Notes: generated by a model from the letters alone, not told the origin. Positions 1 through 10,813 are shown, counted from the first letter of the stretch. The stretch: DNA of 64,000 nt from Cytidiella melzeri (GCA_022592445.1 JABYQR010000066.1:93563-157562), one strand, 5' to 3'. Made by a program: numbers and translations.

Positions 1-1189
1 ACTTACGTGCAGAGCAGATGCATAGAGTACTGTCTTGACAAAAACACAGTCAACTATTTTAGTTAGGTAAGTTGTATGCATGTTCTACAACTGTGGTGGT
101 AACAAGTGTTTCAGCTTGACTCCAACGAATGGAGCATCAAAATCATCATTCTCCTCAAGGTGCAGCTCCTGGAAAAGAGCAACAAAACTCTGCTCTCAAA
201 ATTCTACAAGGTACGCAATCCAGCACTCGCTGGTATATCGAGCTCTGTTGACATGGATAGTCCAACAGAGACCGGATTTTTCCAATAATGTCACAAGTTT
301 ACAGCCTTAGGCGCCTATCTAGAGCGCTTATTTTCCGGCTAGGAGCGTTACCGGACCTAACCCTAACCCGGGTCACGTGACATCCTGCCTTATTTATCAA
401 TAGTCCAGACCCAAACCCTAGACTCAATCTGGAGCGGTTCCAGATCAACCTAGGCTGTTGTTCTATTGTTCAACTTCCATTGATAGGGATTCCCCAGGGA
501 TTCCCCCAGTTCTCATTGTTCTATTGTCTTTCGACTATTGTCTTCTGTCTATTGTTAGGGATTCCCCAGGGATTCCCCCAGTTTCTATTGTTCTATTGTT
601 CTTATCCTATTGTTCTATTGTTCTATTGTTCTAGCTCTATTGTTTTACGTACCCTGGTCCTTGACAGTTACTCAGGTCCTTGACAGTTACTCAGGTCCTT
701 GACAGTTACTCAGGTCCTTGACAGTTACCCTGGTTCCTTATTGTTCTATTGTTACTCCAGCCCCACAGTTACTCCAGTCCCTAGTGTGGGAACTGGTGCA
801 CAGACCACCCAGACACAGTATATATAGTACCCCTTACCCTTCCTGGTTCTGCATCTTGACCTCTTCGTCATTTGCACTGCCAGGTGAGTTACTCAATGTA
901 ACCTAGTATAAGCATGATATTAACTTCGTCATTTGCACTGCCAGTATCCGGCCTCTGAGCCTGCTTGCCTGCTTATCATCGACTTTGACCTTGTTGTCAT
1001 CGTTGGAGATCCACTTCCACTTCCCCTCCCCCTCTTCTCTGCCCTGGTTTAGGGTTTAGCAGTATAGCAGCAGTCGCTCCGCGACATCTGTGGCTTATCC
1101 GTTCACAGGCCCATGTCACTTACCGAGCCCTCATTTGCATTACCTGCCTGTCTGTCCCTGTGTACCTGAAGAAGACCACTGACAACAAC
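1..1189. repeat. Low-complexity and tandem-repeat region
   Basis: No gene is recognisable. The stretch holds a duplicated GGGATTCCCCAGGG-type block (about 486-511 and 557-583), many ATTGTTCT units between 515 and 650, and four 19-bp units beginning GGTCCTTGACAG at 656-731, the last diverged at its end. A short telomere-like stretch (CCTAACCCTAACCC) lies at 356-369. The ATTGTTCT motif also occurs in the LTR-A family of this window, so the region is probably transposon-derived (inference). Confidence 0.6.
656..731. repeat. Four 19-bp tandem repeats
   Basis: Units at 656-674, 675-693, 694-712 and 713-731. The first three are identical and the fourth differs in its last three bases. Confidence 0.9.
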
Positions 1190-1997
1190 ATGGTAAGTCC
1201 CTTTGGCTACCGATGATGGGCCATACGCTAACTAACACCTACAGAACTTCATCAAGGATCTACCCGAGTGGTTCAAGCTCAATTGGGTGACTCTACACTC
1301 ATTGGAGAAGTGGAGGACAATTTGTACCATTGTCAGCAACGCCATGACTTGTCACCGACCAGACATCAAGGCCGTGGTAAGTTGTTTGTTAACGTCTTGA
1401 AATCTTACAATTTGCTGATTTGTCAACTTCATACTGTAGATCGCCGCTTCACTCGTCTCAAGCACAGACAAGAACAAGCCTTGCATAGGGGGTCAAGACA
1501 TCATGGCCCTGGTGAGCAAGACTGTGCCTGAGTATTTCAGCATGGACTGCTCACATTACGTTTGCTTTGCGTTCCTGGTAAGTGTTGAGGTCTTTCAAGT
1601 ATTACAGTGCACTGTTTCCAGCTTGCAGTCCCAGTGCTATATCAAGCACCATGAGCTTTAAGCAAAAAACTCTGCCAAAGGTGCAAGCAGTGCTGCCAGG
1701 TCTTTGAAGAAGGACAAAAGCTATTGGAAGTACGTCAATAACAAGCTCCACAAAGCAACCATCCATATCAAGGCAAAGTCAACCTCAGATGCTCAGGCTG
1801 CCACAATGCTGAAGGAGTAAATTGCCACCTACTGTTGTGTGCCGCAATGCTAACATCACTTTAGGTACTTAGACCACTGTTTCAAGGCCAATATGCACAT
1901 GTTTGCCATCCGCAACAGAGTGCTCCTGACTGGTTCCGCTGACCTCTTACCCATCCAGTGGGCCATTGAGAAGTTCATGGCCTGTGTCATGGTTTGA
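1190..1997 (+). pseudogene. Repeat-type multi-exon gene with one in-frame stop
   Basis: I do not recognise the family. Consistent GT-AG introns give exons 1190-1192, 1245-1376, 1440-1577, 1629-1816 and 1865-1997, totalling 594 nt in one frame. The first exon is only the ATG codon. The predicted product is about 197 residues, rich in Lys and Cys, with no motif I can name. A TAA at 1659-1661 early in exon 4 breaks the frame; alternative acceptors for that exon do not avoid it. The frame stays open on both sides of the stop and all splice sites are canonical, so the decay looks recent. The surroundings are repeats, so it is probably part of a transposon or a repeated gene family (inference). Confidence 0.5.
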
Positions 1998-2406
1998 TGT
2001 GGTCAACTTTGCTCTCGTGTTCTGCGTTGTGGTTGCCTTTGCTGTTGTGTTTGCCCTCATTTTTGCTTGTACAATACTGTCGTTTCCCCAATCTTGTACA
2101 CTGTCATTTACACCGCTGTTATAGCCTTTTGATAGCCTAATACCATTAATATAAAGCACCTGTCTGATTTTGAAAATTGATACATTGTATACCTGGTGCA
2201 CACTGCAAGAGCACATTAGGCTGTATGCTAACCACAAATGTACATGCCTCGTTGTTACACTGTCGGTATAGTATACAAGGTAAGTTCAAATCACAATCTT
2301 ACCCGGATTGGTGCGCTATCCACGGAGTATATCGACCAGATAATTGACTATTTATATCGAAGGGATGCGAGCGCGGGACATATCGCAACACTATTGTTTT
2401 ACTATG
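1998..2406. other. Noncoding stretch before the copia-type element
   Basis: I see no gene, repeat boundary or RNA here. It is AT-rich sequence between the broken repeat gene and the left target-site duplication of the copia-type element. Confidence 0.5.
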
Positions 2407-2411
2407 ATCCG

Positions 2412-2639
2412 TGTTGTTATTTTAGGTTTTCCGTCTAATTTCTGTTTGTATCCGTTTGTTCCCGCCGCCCGCCTTCCGTCATTCCGCGCGGATTGCTCGT
2501 TTTGACATTCCCTTTTTTGGCTTATCCACTTTACTAAAATAATATAAAATCCTTGTATTTCCATATCTACTCAACAACATTGTGTTCATTGATTCACGCC
2601 CCCCTCCCGTGCGCACTCCAAAACCCTGCAAAAACAACA
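2412..2639 (+). repeat. 5' LTR of the copia-type element
   Basis: 228 bp, TG...CA ends, near-identical to 5526-5753 with scattered substitutions. Target-site copy ATCCG precedes it. Confidence 0.9.
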
Positions 2640-2806
2640 GGTTATGAGCCCCGCGCTCTAGGCGCACACCCTCTCGATCTTCATCTTGCGGCGACATTAG
2701 CTCGGCATTGCGCCCTTAGGCCGAACCATCTCTTTTTTGGGCAACATTACATCAGCGATACGCTCTTAGGCCACCTTATCAATATTAAATCTTATTCATT
2801 TTCATT

Positions 2807-3655
2807 ATGGCTGAAGAAGTTGCCACCCCTGTCCCTACCTCGACATCATCTGCGTATCGGATCACTTCTCTCGCCGGACCAGAAAATTATCTCACATGGC
2901 AAATTTAGCTAAGCGACATTCTCCGAGAATTAGATCTTTGGGGTCATGTCAGCGGAACTGTGGAGAAGCCGAGGCGAGGAGACACTAGCGAATGGGAAGC
3001 CAAAGATCAGAAGGCGCTTACCACGATCCGTCTCCGCATCAACAACAATATGATGATGCATGTGATGGCCGCCAAAACTTTGAAGGAGGCTTTTGATGCC
3101 TTGGCCAATGTTTTTGCCACTCAGGGCAGTGTTGCCCGCGTCGTTATCCAACGAAAACTTTTTAGTTACCACATCGACGAGACGGAGGATCTCACAGTGA
3201 AGATCCGAGACATTAAGCGTCTCTGGATTGAATATAATATGGTTTGGGGAACTGCTACCGCATTGGGTGATAACGATCTCGCGATGTGCATTTTATCGGT
3301 GTTACCGGAATCTTGTGACGCATTTGTTTCTGTCACCGCTGCTGATGTCAATCTCACCTCCGCCAGTCCTATTGGTCGTATCGTGCAGGAGGAGTCTCGA
3401 CGCAAGTCACGCGTCACTACCCAGGCTTTTGCGGCCACTCGCGTTGTGCCGAAGAAACGGTGTTTTTGCACTGGAGTCACTTGTCACAAGTGTGGCAAGG
3501 AGGGTCACATCAGACCCAAATGTGAGGAACAGGACAAGCCCGCCGCTCAGTCTAATTTAGCGACTCTGCCAGCAGCTTACTTAATGGAAGCTACGGACCC
3601 CCTCGCTACGATTGGTTCACACACTCACACCGACGCACCGGAGTATAATTTCTAG
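2807..3655 (+). pseudogene. Copia-type Gag with amber stop
   Basis: The frame runs from ATG 2807 to the stop at 3655 (282 codons). It encodes a copia-type capsid protein: an N-terminal segment with the typical ENYLTW motif, a central alpha-helical gag region, and near the C-terminus a CCHC zinc knuckle (CHKCGKEGHIRPKC, C-x2-C-x4-H-x4-C) that binds RNA in such proteins. A TAG at codon 34 (2906-2908) sits just after ENYLTW and interrupts the frame; the sequence on both sides is well conserved, so this looks like a point mutation. No pol follows. If translation restarted at 2960, a 231-residue product keeping the knuckle would result. Confidence 0.8.
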
Positions 3656-4248
3656 GCAACTCGCTGAGACACTGAGTCACGCTTCAAACTAAGAACTACC
3701 TTAAAGACAACACAACCACCCACGAAGTGGCAATAGAAGTGTAAAGGTGTGGAAGTGCGGAAGTGTTAAAGTGTGCGAGGTGGTCTTAGAGTCCTAGTTT
3801 TACTTGTGCTAAAAGAGCGACAAGGTTTATGATAAAGTGTATGCGCAGGGAGCTAGGTGGGCAACTACCACGCGTATCGCGGGTAAAAAGGCAAGTCGGC
3901 GCGGTGAAAGCGAAAGAGTTATAGCGCGGCTCCAAGAGAACGCGCGGGAGATGTCGCAACTTGTAGGAAAACGGCGCGCAGAGGGACGCAGAAGATAAAC
4001 GCAGGCGCAATATGAATCTCGAACACAAAATGTGGTCGCTGGTGAAGATGAAGTAGTCGCTGTAAAACGCGGGCGCAGTGAAAGTGAACGCAGTAAGCTC
4101 GACGCAGTGAAGGTGAAACGCAACGCAGTAACGCAGTAAAATAACGCAGTTAAAAAGCAAACACAGTATAACGAAGCCGAAAGGAAACGTAAGAGAAAGA
4201 TAAACTAATGGCGCGCGGGTCGCAGCGGAAGACTATGTGAGATCGCCG

Positions 4249-4776
4249 TCAATTGGACTCTGCTGAATGCGTGCGGGGGCGGTAGTGTAGAACAACACCT
4301 CCCGAGCAGCGATGCATATTACAGGCGAATGCGTGGCCAACAACGACGTTGGTAGAGCTAGTAAGATTGAACTGCACTAGTTCGCACTCGTGATCCTCGC
4401 CTTCTAAGTCTGGAGATAGCCAGCAATCTGGGTGTGGCGCGCGCGGGCGATCGCAGTCAAGCGGGACGAAAGGTCCTGAACGTAGGGGAATGGGGTAGTC
4501 GCTCTGAGTGTCGCAATAGGAGCAGTTGTCAAGCGAGTCCGCGACGGAGGTGACAGACGACGCTGGTGAGGGTGATTTAGGAGTTGATCTCTCAGGGGAG
4601 ACCGTAGGCGCTGCTGAGGGTTCTGGCGGCGGCGTGGGCGCGGGGATGATGGGATAACGGCGTAGAACCTCGCGCGGGCGCGGGCGGTAAGGGCAGCGAC
4701 CGTCGGGTAAGTGGGGAACAGTGGGACAGTAACGGCAGACACGAGGCGGGTTGTCGTTGTTAGACGCAGCAGACAT
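4249..4776 (-). CDS. Cysteine-rich proline/serine-rich ORF inside the 1.8-kb element
   Basis: A 175-residue ORF that I cannot assign to a family. The N-terminus holds a C-x2-C pair followed by a third Cys (CRYC ... GRC), then a Pro/Ser/Thr-rich linker of about 45 residues, a second C-x2-C (NCSYC), and a C-terminal part with four more cysteines (DCW, HEC, FAC, HRC). This could bind metal, but no known zinc-finger spacing fits clearly. The ATG lies about 150 bp downstream of a TATA box on the same strand. The second copy of the element carries the same ORF with a frameshift. Two copies are too few to show selection, so coding is plausible and not proven. Confidence 0.45.
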   Translation of the reverse strand: MSAASNNDNPPRVCRYCPTVPHLPDGRCPYRPRPREVLRRYPIIPAPTPPPEPSAAPTVSPERSTPKSPSPASSVTSVADSLDNCSYCDTQSDYPIPLRSGPFVPLDCDRPRAPHPDCWLSPDLEGEDHECELVQFNLTSSTNVVVGHAFACNMHRCSGGVVLHYRPRTHSAESN

Positions 4777-4924
4777 AAACGTGGAAGAGGTCGCAATGAG
4801 ACAACGCAGAAGAAGCTACAGCTATGGGCGCGAAGAGACTCCCTCGACGCAAACGCAAAGCGTAAAGTGAACTCTGGAAACTGGGGTGGGGATTGATTGA
4901 TTTTCACGCAGTACAAACAACACC

Positions 4925-4934
4925 TTTTTATATA
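4925..4934 (-). promoter_or_regulatory. TATA box of the 1.8-kb element
   Basis: TATATAAAAA on the minus strand, upstream of the cysteine-rich ORF. The second copy of the element has an equivalent TATA-like tract at about 60274-60284. Confidence 0.5.
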
Positions 4935-5525
4935 CCCTAAAGACCCTCTCCTAAACCTTTCCTTCTATGTCCTAAACCCAAACGCGAGAGCGAGGAAACA
5001 GGGTGGCAGAATACTTCCATCCGCGGAGGCAAAATGTCCAGCAAGTCGACGCCCGGCGGGACACAGCGTTGGTCGACGCGGAGTAGCGGCACGCGCCCTT
5101 GCGCTGAAGAGGCGCCAACCGTCGCGAGCAGGTGATGAGGCGCCGTCCAGGAGTTGCACAGCGTGGCGTGATAGGAGTCTTCCTGAAACGGGGTTCGCGC
5201 GCCAAGTTTCTTCTACCGTTGGTCCGACCCGCGTCCAAAACTCTTGGTGGCTGGCCGGCCCATGCTCCGATGCAAAAGGGGTGTGTCTGTGAGTCAGAGT
5301 TTGGTGCAATTCCTCGGCCTCGGATGTTTCCGGCGCGTTGCTCCTTGTCAAATCCTCGGATCCTCGGCGAACTCCTCGTGCCCGTGACGCTGGGAAAGTG
5401 GAGGGACTTGCCGCTCAGGATGACGCGGGCCGCGCAAATGGCAGGCTGCTGCCGGGTCTCCGCGCCTAGCCAATTTCCGGGCATATCATCGTGTTTGTTC
5501 TCACGCTCTGCTCGTTGAGGGGGAG

Positions 5526-5753
5526 TGTTGTTATTTTAGGTTTTCCGTCTAATTTCTGTTTGTATCTGTTTGTTCCCGCCGCCTGCCTTCCGTCAATTCG
5601 CGCGGATTGCTCGTTTTGACATTCCCTTTTTTGGCTTATCCACTTTACTAAAATAATATAAAAGCCTTGCATTTCCGTATCTACTCAATAACATTGTGTT
5701 CATTGATTCATGCCCCCCTCCCGTGCGCGCTCCAAAACCCTGCAAAAACAACA
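5526..5753 (+). repeat. 3' LTR of the copia-type element
   Basis: 228 bp, same length as the 5' LTR. A G-rich polypurine tract precedes it and ATCCG follows it. Confidence 0.9.
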
Positions 5754-5758
5754 ATCCG

Positions 5759-6515
5759 TACATACACAGCCAGACATCCCAACGTACCCTGGCTTCGCCT
5801 GGGCGTGTAGGCTCAAAGATGATTGAAAAAACCACAAAAAGTTCTTTGATTGTATATATATCTAACTTTCCAAAAATAGCCAGATAATCAGAGGATTGTT
5901 TACATCTCACTAACTTTCGAAAGAATTTTGCGCCGTGAAATTGGCCCATTAGTAGGAGTTGGCGCAGCGCCGCCGCTCGCAGCTCGCATCTCCGGCGTCT
6001 ATCACCCCAAAGAGGAAGGTGATGTAAGCAGTCACAGTCTGTCACAGATATGCTCGCAATTGTTGTGGGTTTTTTTTGCTTGTGCTCAAGTAGCTTACAT
6101 AGATCAGCCTTCAGAGTACACGAAAATCAATCATTCCGTCTTATAGTTATGAACTAAACCAAGAAACACGAGGTTCAAGTAATAAGAAAGCTTGACTGTG
6201 TTACATCTTCGTGACTACCTAATGCGGCAAGCCCCTCGGACCGGTTCCATAGCCGGCGCTGCGAGCTGCGAGCTGCGCCGCTGCGCCAACTCTGAACGAC
6301 CCTAGTGTTTGTGTGACAGCAGTGACGTGACCGGCTGGCGAGTTCCAGCAGCAAGCGCTCATGGACCTCGATTGTGCCTCCACGTCGACATGGGCTTTTG
6401 GATGAACCTCACATCGGTTGTTTCCCGCCACTACGTTATGCATTGCTTTCGGGCGTAGTCTCTTTCTCTGAACTTTGAACGCAGAACCCTTTTCCTCTGT
6501 GCAAAAACACAAAGC
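5759..6515. other. Upstream region of ERO1 with a 31-bp inverted repeat
   Basis: No gene seen. Imperfect inverted arms at 5957-5987 and 6261-6291 (both built from AGTTGGCGCAGCG and GCAGCTCGC) are separated by about 270 bp. I see no target-site duplication. The ERO1 promoter must lie to the right of the repeat or within it. Confidence 0.5.
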
Positions 6516-8515
6516 ATGCTGCGTAAACATCTCTATGTGCTCTTCTGCGCACTCCTGGCGCAACCCGTGGTCGAAGGAGCCGACTCGCAAACGTATCTGA
6601 TGCCTGGGCTCGGTCCTGGGCTGGGAAAGAAGGAGAATGTACAAGGGATACTAGAGCGTACGCCTGTAACGGAGCCGTCATGCGAACAATTTGTGCGTGT
6701 TGCTCTTTTGGAATGCTGGGTCTCGCGCTGAAGCTGTGTGTGTGTGTGTGTGTGTTTAGCCTACAGGACCGATAGAGACGACGTCGTGCGATTTCGAGAC
6801 AGTGGAGAGCGTCACGGAAGGGTTGTACACGGACCTTCATGATCTTGTTGTCACGCCCTTCTTCAAATTCTTTCGTGCGGACCTCTACCGTGAATGTCCG
6901 TTCTGGCAGGAGAACGGGTTTTGCATGAACAGGGAGTGTGCGATAACTACTGTCGACGAGGTTCGTTTCTCTTTGTTTTAAAAGTCTTCTTTGTGAACAC
7001 TACTCATACATGAGGGTTCACAGAGTGAGATCCCAGAAAATTGGCGAGCAGCTGCACTCAGTAAAGTGGAGATCACGTCTAAGGATCAAGTGAGTCGTGT
7101 GGAGCACATACCCCGGCATGAGTCTCTCTGACCGTTGTTGGTCTACGTCTAGCTTCATAGACTACCAGGATGTTATTACCGAGACTCGGACTTCTGCTTC
7201 ACCGACGACATGACCGAAGGGGATTACATAGACCTCTCTCTAAACCCCGAACGGTTCACAGGCTACACTGGCCCTTCCGCCCATCGTGTATGGAAGTCCA
7301 TATACGAAGAGAACTGCTTTGGCATCTCTGAATTTGACACCCTCGGCGCCTTCTCCAAAGCGGACGGCCAAGCTGTGGGTCCCAGCGCGAGCGTATGTTT
7401 AGAGCAGCGGGTATATCACAAGATCATTTCAGGTATGTTTGGGTTGACGTACTGCAGTGCTTGGGGAAGCTGATATCGGCGGTTAGGACTGCATGCGAGT
7501 ATCTCAACGCACATATGCAACGAAGACTTCAACCAGACTACTGGCGAATGGGGACCCAACCTGCAATGCTTCATAAACCGTATAGCAACATATCCTGAAC
7601 GTCTTGAGAACATTTACTTCAACACTGTCCTGCTTCTGCGGGCTGTCGCACGTATAGGGCCCTATCTTTCGGCATACGATTATTGCGGGGACGGCACACA
7701 CCAAAACGACGCCTACACCCTTGAGAAGCTCAACAGCGTCATCGGGACCGCGAAGACTGTAGGCAGATTTGACGAGACAGTCTTGTTTCGCGGGGACAAT
7801 GCCAACGTGAGCCATGACTCTGTTTGGTCATTCATGACATTTTCTGACGTTATTCGCATTCGCAAGATCTTGAAGGAGGAGTTCAAGCAGCATTTCCGCA
7901 ATGTCTCAAGGATTATGGATTGTGTTGGATGTGACAAGTGTCGGCTTTGGGGCAAAATCCAGACCTCTGGCGTGGGTACTGCGTTGAAGATCTTGTTTGA
8001 GCTTGACGAGACCGCTCTCGAGTAAGCTCTTTAAGCTCTCAGACGTGGGCCCGTGGGGCTGCTGATCGACGCTGTGTTGCAGCCCGAAAATCAACCAGGC
8101 ACTTCTTTCACGATCAGAAGTAGTCGCGCTCATCAACACCTTGCATAGATTCACAGAAAGCCTCCACGCTGTGAATAACTTCCGGGTGTTGTGGCAAGAA
8201 GCGGAGAAGAGTAAACAGGAAGTGCTGCTTGATGAGACTGTCTCTGAGGATGCACCAAAGGTTTGTCGTGGAAAATGAACCAGAGGAGATTGAAAGCTGA
8301 GCATTTCTTTCAAGCCACGCCACTCTCCCCCAAGCGACCGGGACATGTTTGCGGGAGGACTGGTCAGCGAGATACAGCGTTTGATGCGTATATGCAAGGA
8401 CGGTACGATGGAATGCGTGCGTGGTCTTGTGGTGGGCTTGACTAGCGTCGTGTCAGCTGTGTCTGGACTGTTCAAGCTGTCTGGAAAGAGCGACGTACCG
8501 CACAGTGAGCTGTAG
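6516..8515 (+). CDS. ERO1: Endoplasmic reticulum oxidoreductin 1
   Basis: ERO1 is the FAD-dependent sulfhydryl oxidase of the ER lumen that re-oxidises protein disulfide isomerase with oxygen. Exons 6516-6692, 6760-6960, 7024-7089, 7153-7432, 7487-8021, 8083-8260 and 8315-8515 join to 545 residues, a normal length for fungal ERO1. Visible features are a signal peptide (about residues 1-21), the shuttle pair CMNREC (C114-x4-C119), and the active-site CVGCDKC (C387, C390, C393) followed by the LWGK segment. Core helices around WSFMTFSD are also conserved. The C-terminus has a hydrophobic stretch that may help membrane association. Intron 1 carries a GT repeat directly before its acceptor. All seven exons agree in phase, so the gene appears intact. 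Confidence 0.93.
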
Positions 8516-9100
8516 ATCTGTCACTTGTACGGTGATTCTGGGTCGTATAGTATATTTTTATGTTGCCGTCGTACGCTATACTCGGTGGATGAGTACAACG
8601 CTGTCGATTCTGTTTGTTGTCTCTCTGGCGGTATTGAGCACTGCTCGGGATCTACACAGGTTGTTGCTCTCAGAGTTTGTGCCCCGCGCCCGCTTGTCGA
8701 CTCGCTCATCAAATCCTGATCACACTGTGGCACTCTGCTTACGACCGTCATGTCGTCTTCGACACATATTCCCTTCGCTGCAACGACGCCTCTCTGCAAT
8801 CAGCCACGCGTTGACCACGAATTCTGCTAGAAAATTAGCGAATACAAATACTCATCGCCGAGACAACAGGATGGCAGTTCCGGGCTATGCTTGGCGCCAA
8901 CATATAGGCCCGCTCAGGCGTTGCCGCAGTGCACGCCCCTGATCGCCCATTCCTTTCATGCTGTAAGGCAAAGACCACAGCCTCCTCCTGCACAAGTCAG
9001 GTCTTATAACCCTCACCGTCGTTCGCTTTCTTTCGCATTTCCTACTTGCCTGCTTCCTACACAGTTTTGGGCTTCCTGATTGCTGTTACCGTCCTCCGTC
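8516..9100. other. Intergenic region between ERO1 and the aspartic protease
   Basis: 585 bp between two genes on the same strand. It should hold the ERO1 3' end and the protease promoter. Short open frames here have no recognisable content. Confidence 0.5.
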
Positions 9101-10813
9101 ATGAAGCACCTGACAACGCCGCTGCTGCTCTACCTCTCCTTACTGCTCGACCTTGCTGTGCATGCGGGTGCTTTCAAAATGTACGGCGTACGGACCCCAC
9201 GAGACGATGTGCCTTCGTTGGGACGGAGAGCGACCATCACCGCTCAGCCTGACCTGCAGAACGACGCGGACCTCAAGTACTTTACCAATGTCTCAATGAA
9301 CGACCAGCAGTTCCCAGTACTAATTGACACTGGGAGGTGCGCAACCACCTTCACAGCTCTTTCCTTGGCCAAATTACTCATACGCGGTGTACCTAGTTCT
9401 GACCTATACATCACGGGCAGCGTGGCCGGTGCTGGAAACACTGGTAAAACCGCAGCAGTGCAGTATGCCATCGGCGGCGCATCTGGTCCCGTCCTCACGG
9501 CCAAAATGGATTTCGAAGGCTTTACAATCATGAACCAAGCCTTCATCTACGACAACTCTGGCAACAACCCCAGCGGTCAAGGCCTCATAGGTCTGGGTCC
9601 CGGTGGACAGTCCAATATTCACGCGGCGTTGAACAGCGAGAGTGGCGACACCCCTCTTGACCGTATCTTTAGATCCAACACGTCGACGCCGAACTATATA
9701 ACGGTATATCTCGGGCGAAGTGATGACCCCACGGATCCATTCCCTGGCGATCTCACTATTGGGAGCCCGATACCAGGCCTGGAGAATATCACGAGTCAGC
9801 CGAAGCTACCTGTCACTGTCGTCAAAGCGGGGAGTGGACAACATTGGCAGGCGTTGTTGGACGCGGACGGTATTATAGGGCCAGACGGGCAGCCTATACC
9901 AGTCACGTCGCATGTGTCGGGGGGAGGGAAAGACAGGCTGAATTTCATCTTCGACACAGGCTTCTCGTTCCCACAAGTTCCAAAGTGCGTTTGTTCTCCT
10001 TTTTCCTACACTTCTACACCAGTCTAATGTCTCTTTTTCTTTTCGAGACCTGTCGCAGATGCGATATACGCCAGAGTGCCCGGAGCGGTGTTGACGAATG
10101 TGACCGGATTCGGAGAGGCGTACACACTTCCTTGTAATGTCGAGCTGAACGTGACCTTCAAGTTTCAGAACGTCAGTTACCCTATCCATCCGCTGGACAC
10201 TAGCGCGGACATTGGTCGCACGGATTCGGATGGAAATCCCGTCTGCTTGGGATCGTTCCAGCCCATCATGCCGGGCGCAGAGTCTTCCACCTTTGACGGC
10301 ATTTTAGGCATGGGTTTTTGTACGTTTTTATCAGCACATCACCTATGTACCGCAGCGCTCACTCGCTTCTACTTCTCAGTGCGTAATGCGTACATACTCA
10401 TCAACTTTGGAGACTTTGTGGAGGGTTCCTCGTCAAAAACGGCAGCGCCTTTCGTCCAGCTCTTGCCGCTCACGCAAGACATGGCGCAAGCTCATTCCGA
10501 CTTTGTCAATGTCCGTCTCATGGGTGTCGACAACACAGGGAACTTCAAGCTCCTTCCGTCGTCTGTGCTGCCACCAGTTACAAACTACTCATCCGACGAC
10601 GACGATGACGAGAGTTTCGCGGACAGGATACGTCCTTACCTCCCGTACATCATCGCTGGCAGCGCTGTTCTTGGTCTCGTGATTGTGGCGGCCGTCATAG
10701 GTTGCCTGGTGAGCGGCAGGCGAAAAAGGTATCGCCGTCTGTATGACGCAGCTCCTCAAGGCCACGAGCACGTCGAACCATTCGAGAGATACAGGCCGAA
10801 TCGTCGTTACTAA
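9101..10813 (+). CDS. Membrane-anchored pepsin-like aspartic protease
   Basis: A family A1 aspartic protease. Exons 9101-9336, 9397-9984, 10048-10319 and 10380-10813 join to 509 residues. It has an N-terminal signal peptide, the first catalytic motif DTGSS (D76, rebuilt across intron 1), the second DTG (D265, followed by F and not the common T/S), and the conserved GILGMGF that is split by intron 3. A single transmembrane helix (about residues 453-476) is followed by a 33-residue basic cytoplasmic tail, so the enzyme is likely anchored at the plasma membrane or in the secretory pathway, like yapsin-type proteases. Introns 1 and 3 are each 60 bp without stops, so unspliced RNA stays in frame. 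The intron 2 acceptor (CGAG) is weak but gives the expected sequence. Confidence 0.88.

Larger units (their letters stand above)
3665..5488 (-). mobile_element. 1.8-kb TG...CA element, copy 1 (inside the copia-type element)
   Basis: The 1824-bp unit matches 59013-60839 along its whole length in the same orientation. On the minus strand it starts TGATA and ends CTCA, so it has the TG...CA ends of an LTR. It is flanked by TCGC (3661-3664) and TCGT (5489-5492), a 4-bp duplication with one change. It contains a TATA box and a 175-codon ORF on the minus strand, and no reverse transcriptase or transposase. The simplest reading is a solo, unusually long LTR, probably of a Ty3/gypsy element; a non-autonomous element of another type is possible. 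Confidence 0.75.
2412..5753 (+). mobile_element. Copia-type LTR element with gag only (TR-GAG-like)
   Basis: Two 228-bp LTRs (2412-2639 and 5526-5753) start TGTTG and end CAACA. They are flanked by a perfect 5-bp target-site duplication ATCCG (2407-2411 and 5754-5758). A purine-rich tract (GAGGGGGAG) lies directly before the 3' LTR. Between the LTRs there is a gag with a CCHC zinc knuckle, then an inserted 1.8-kb element (3665-5488), then only about 37 bp to the 3' LTR. There is no protease, integrase or reverse transcriptase sequence on either side of the insertion. Without the insertion the element is about 1.5 kb, so it depended on an autonomous copia relative for movement. It is either a genuine gag-only element or a deletion derivative. 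Confidence 0.85.

Noticed and set aside
4404..4916. 170-codon minus-strand ORF overlapping the cysteine-rich ORF
   Set aside because: Runs in another frame of the same GC-rich DNA; the ORF with ATG at 4776 has ordered cysteine pairs and is the better candidate.
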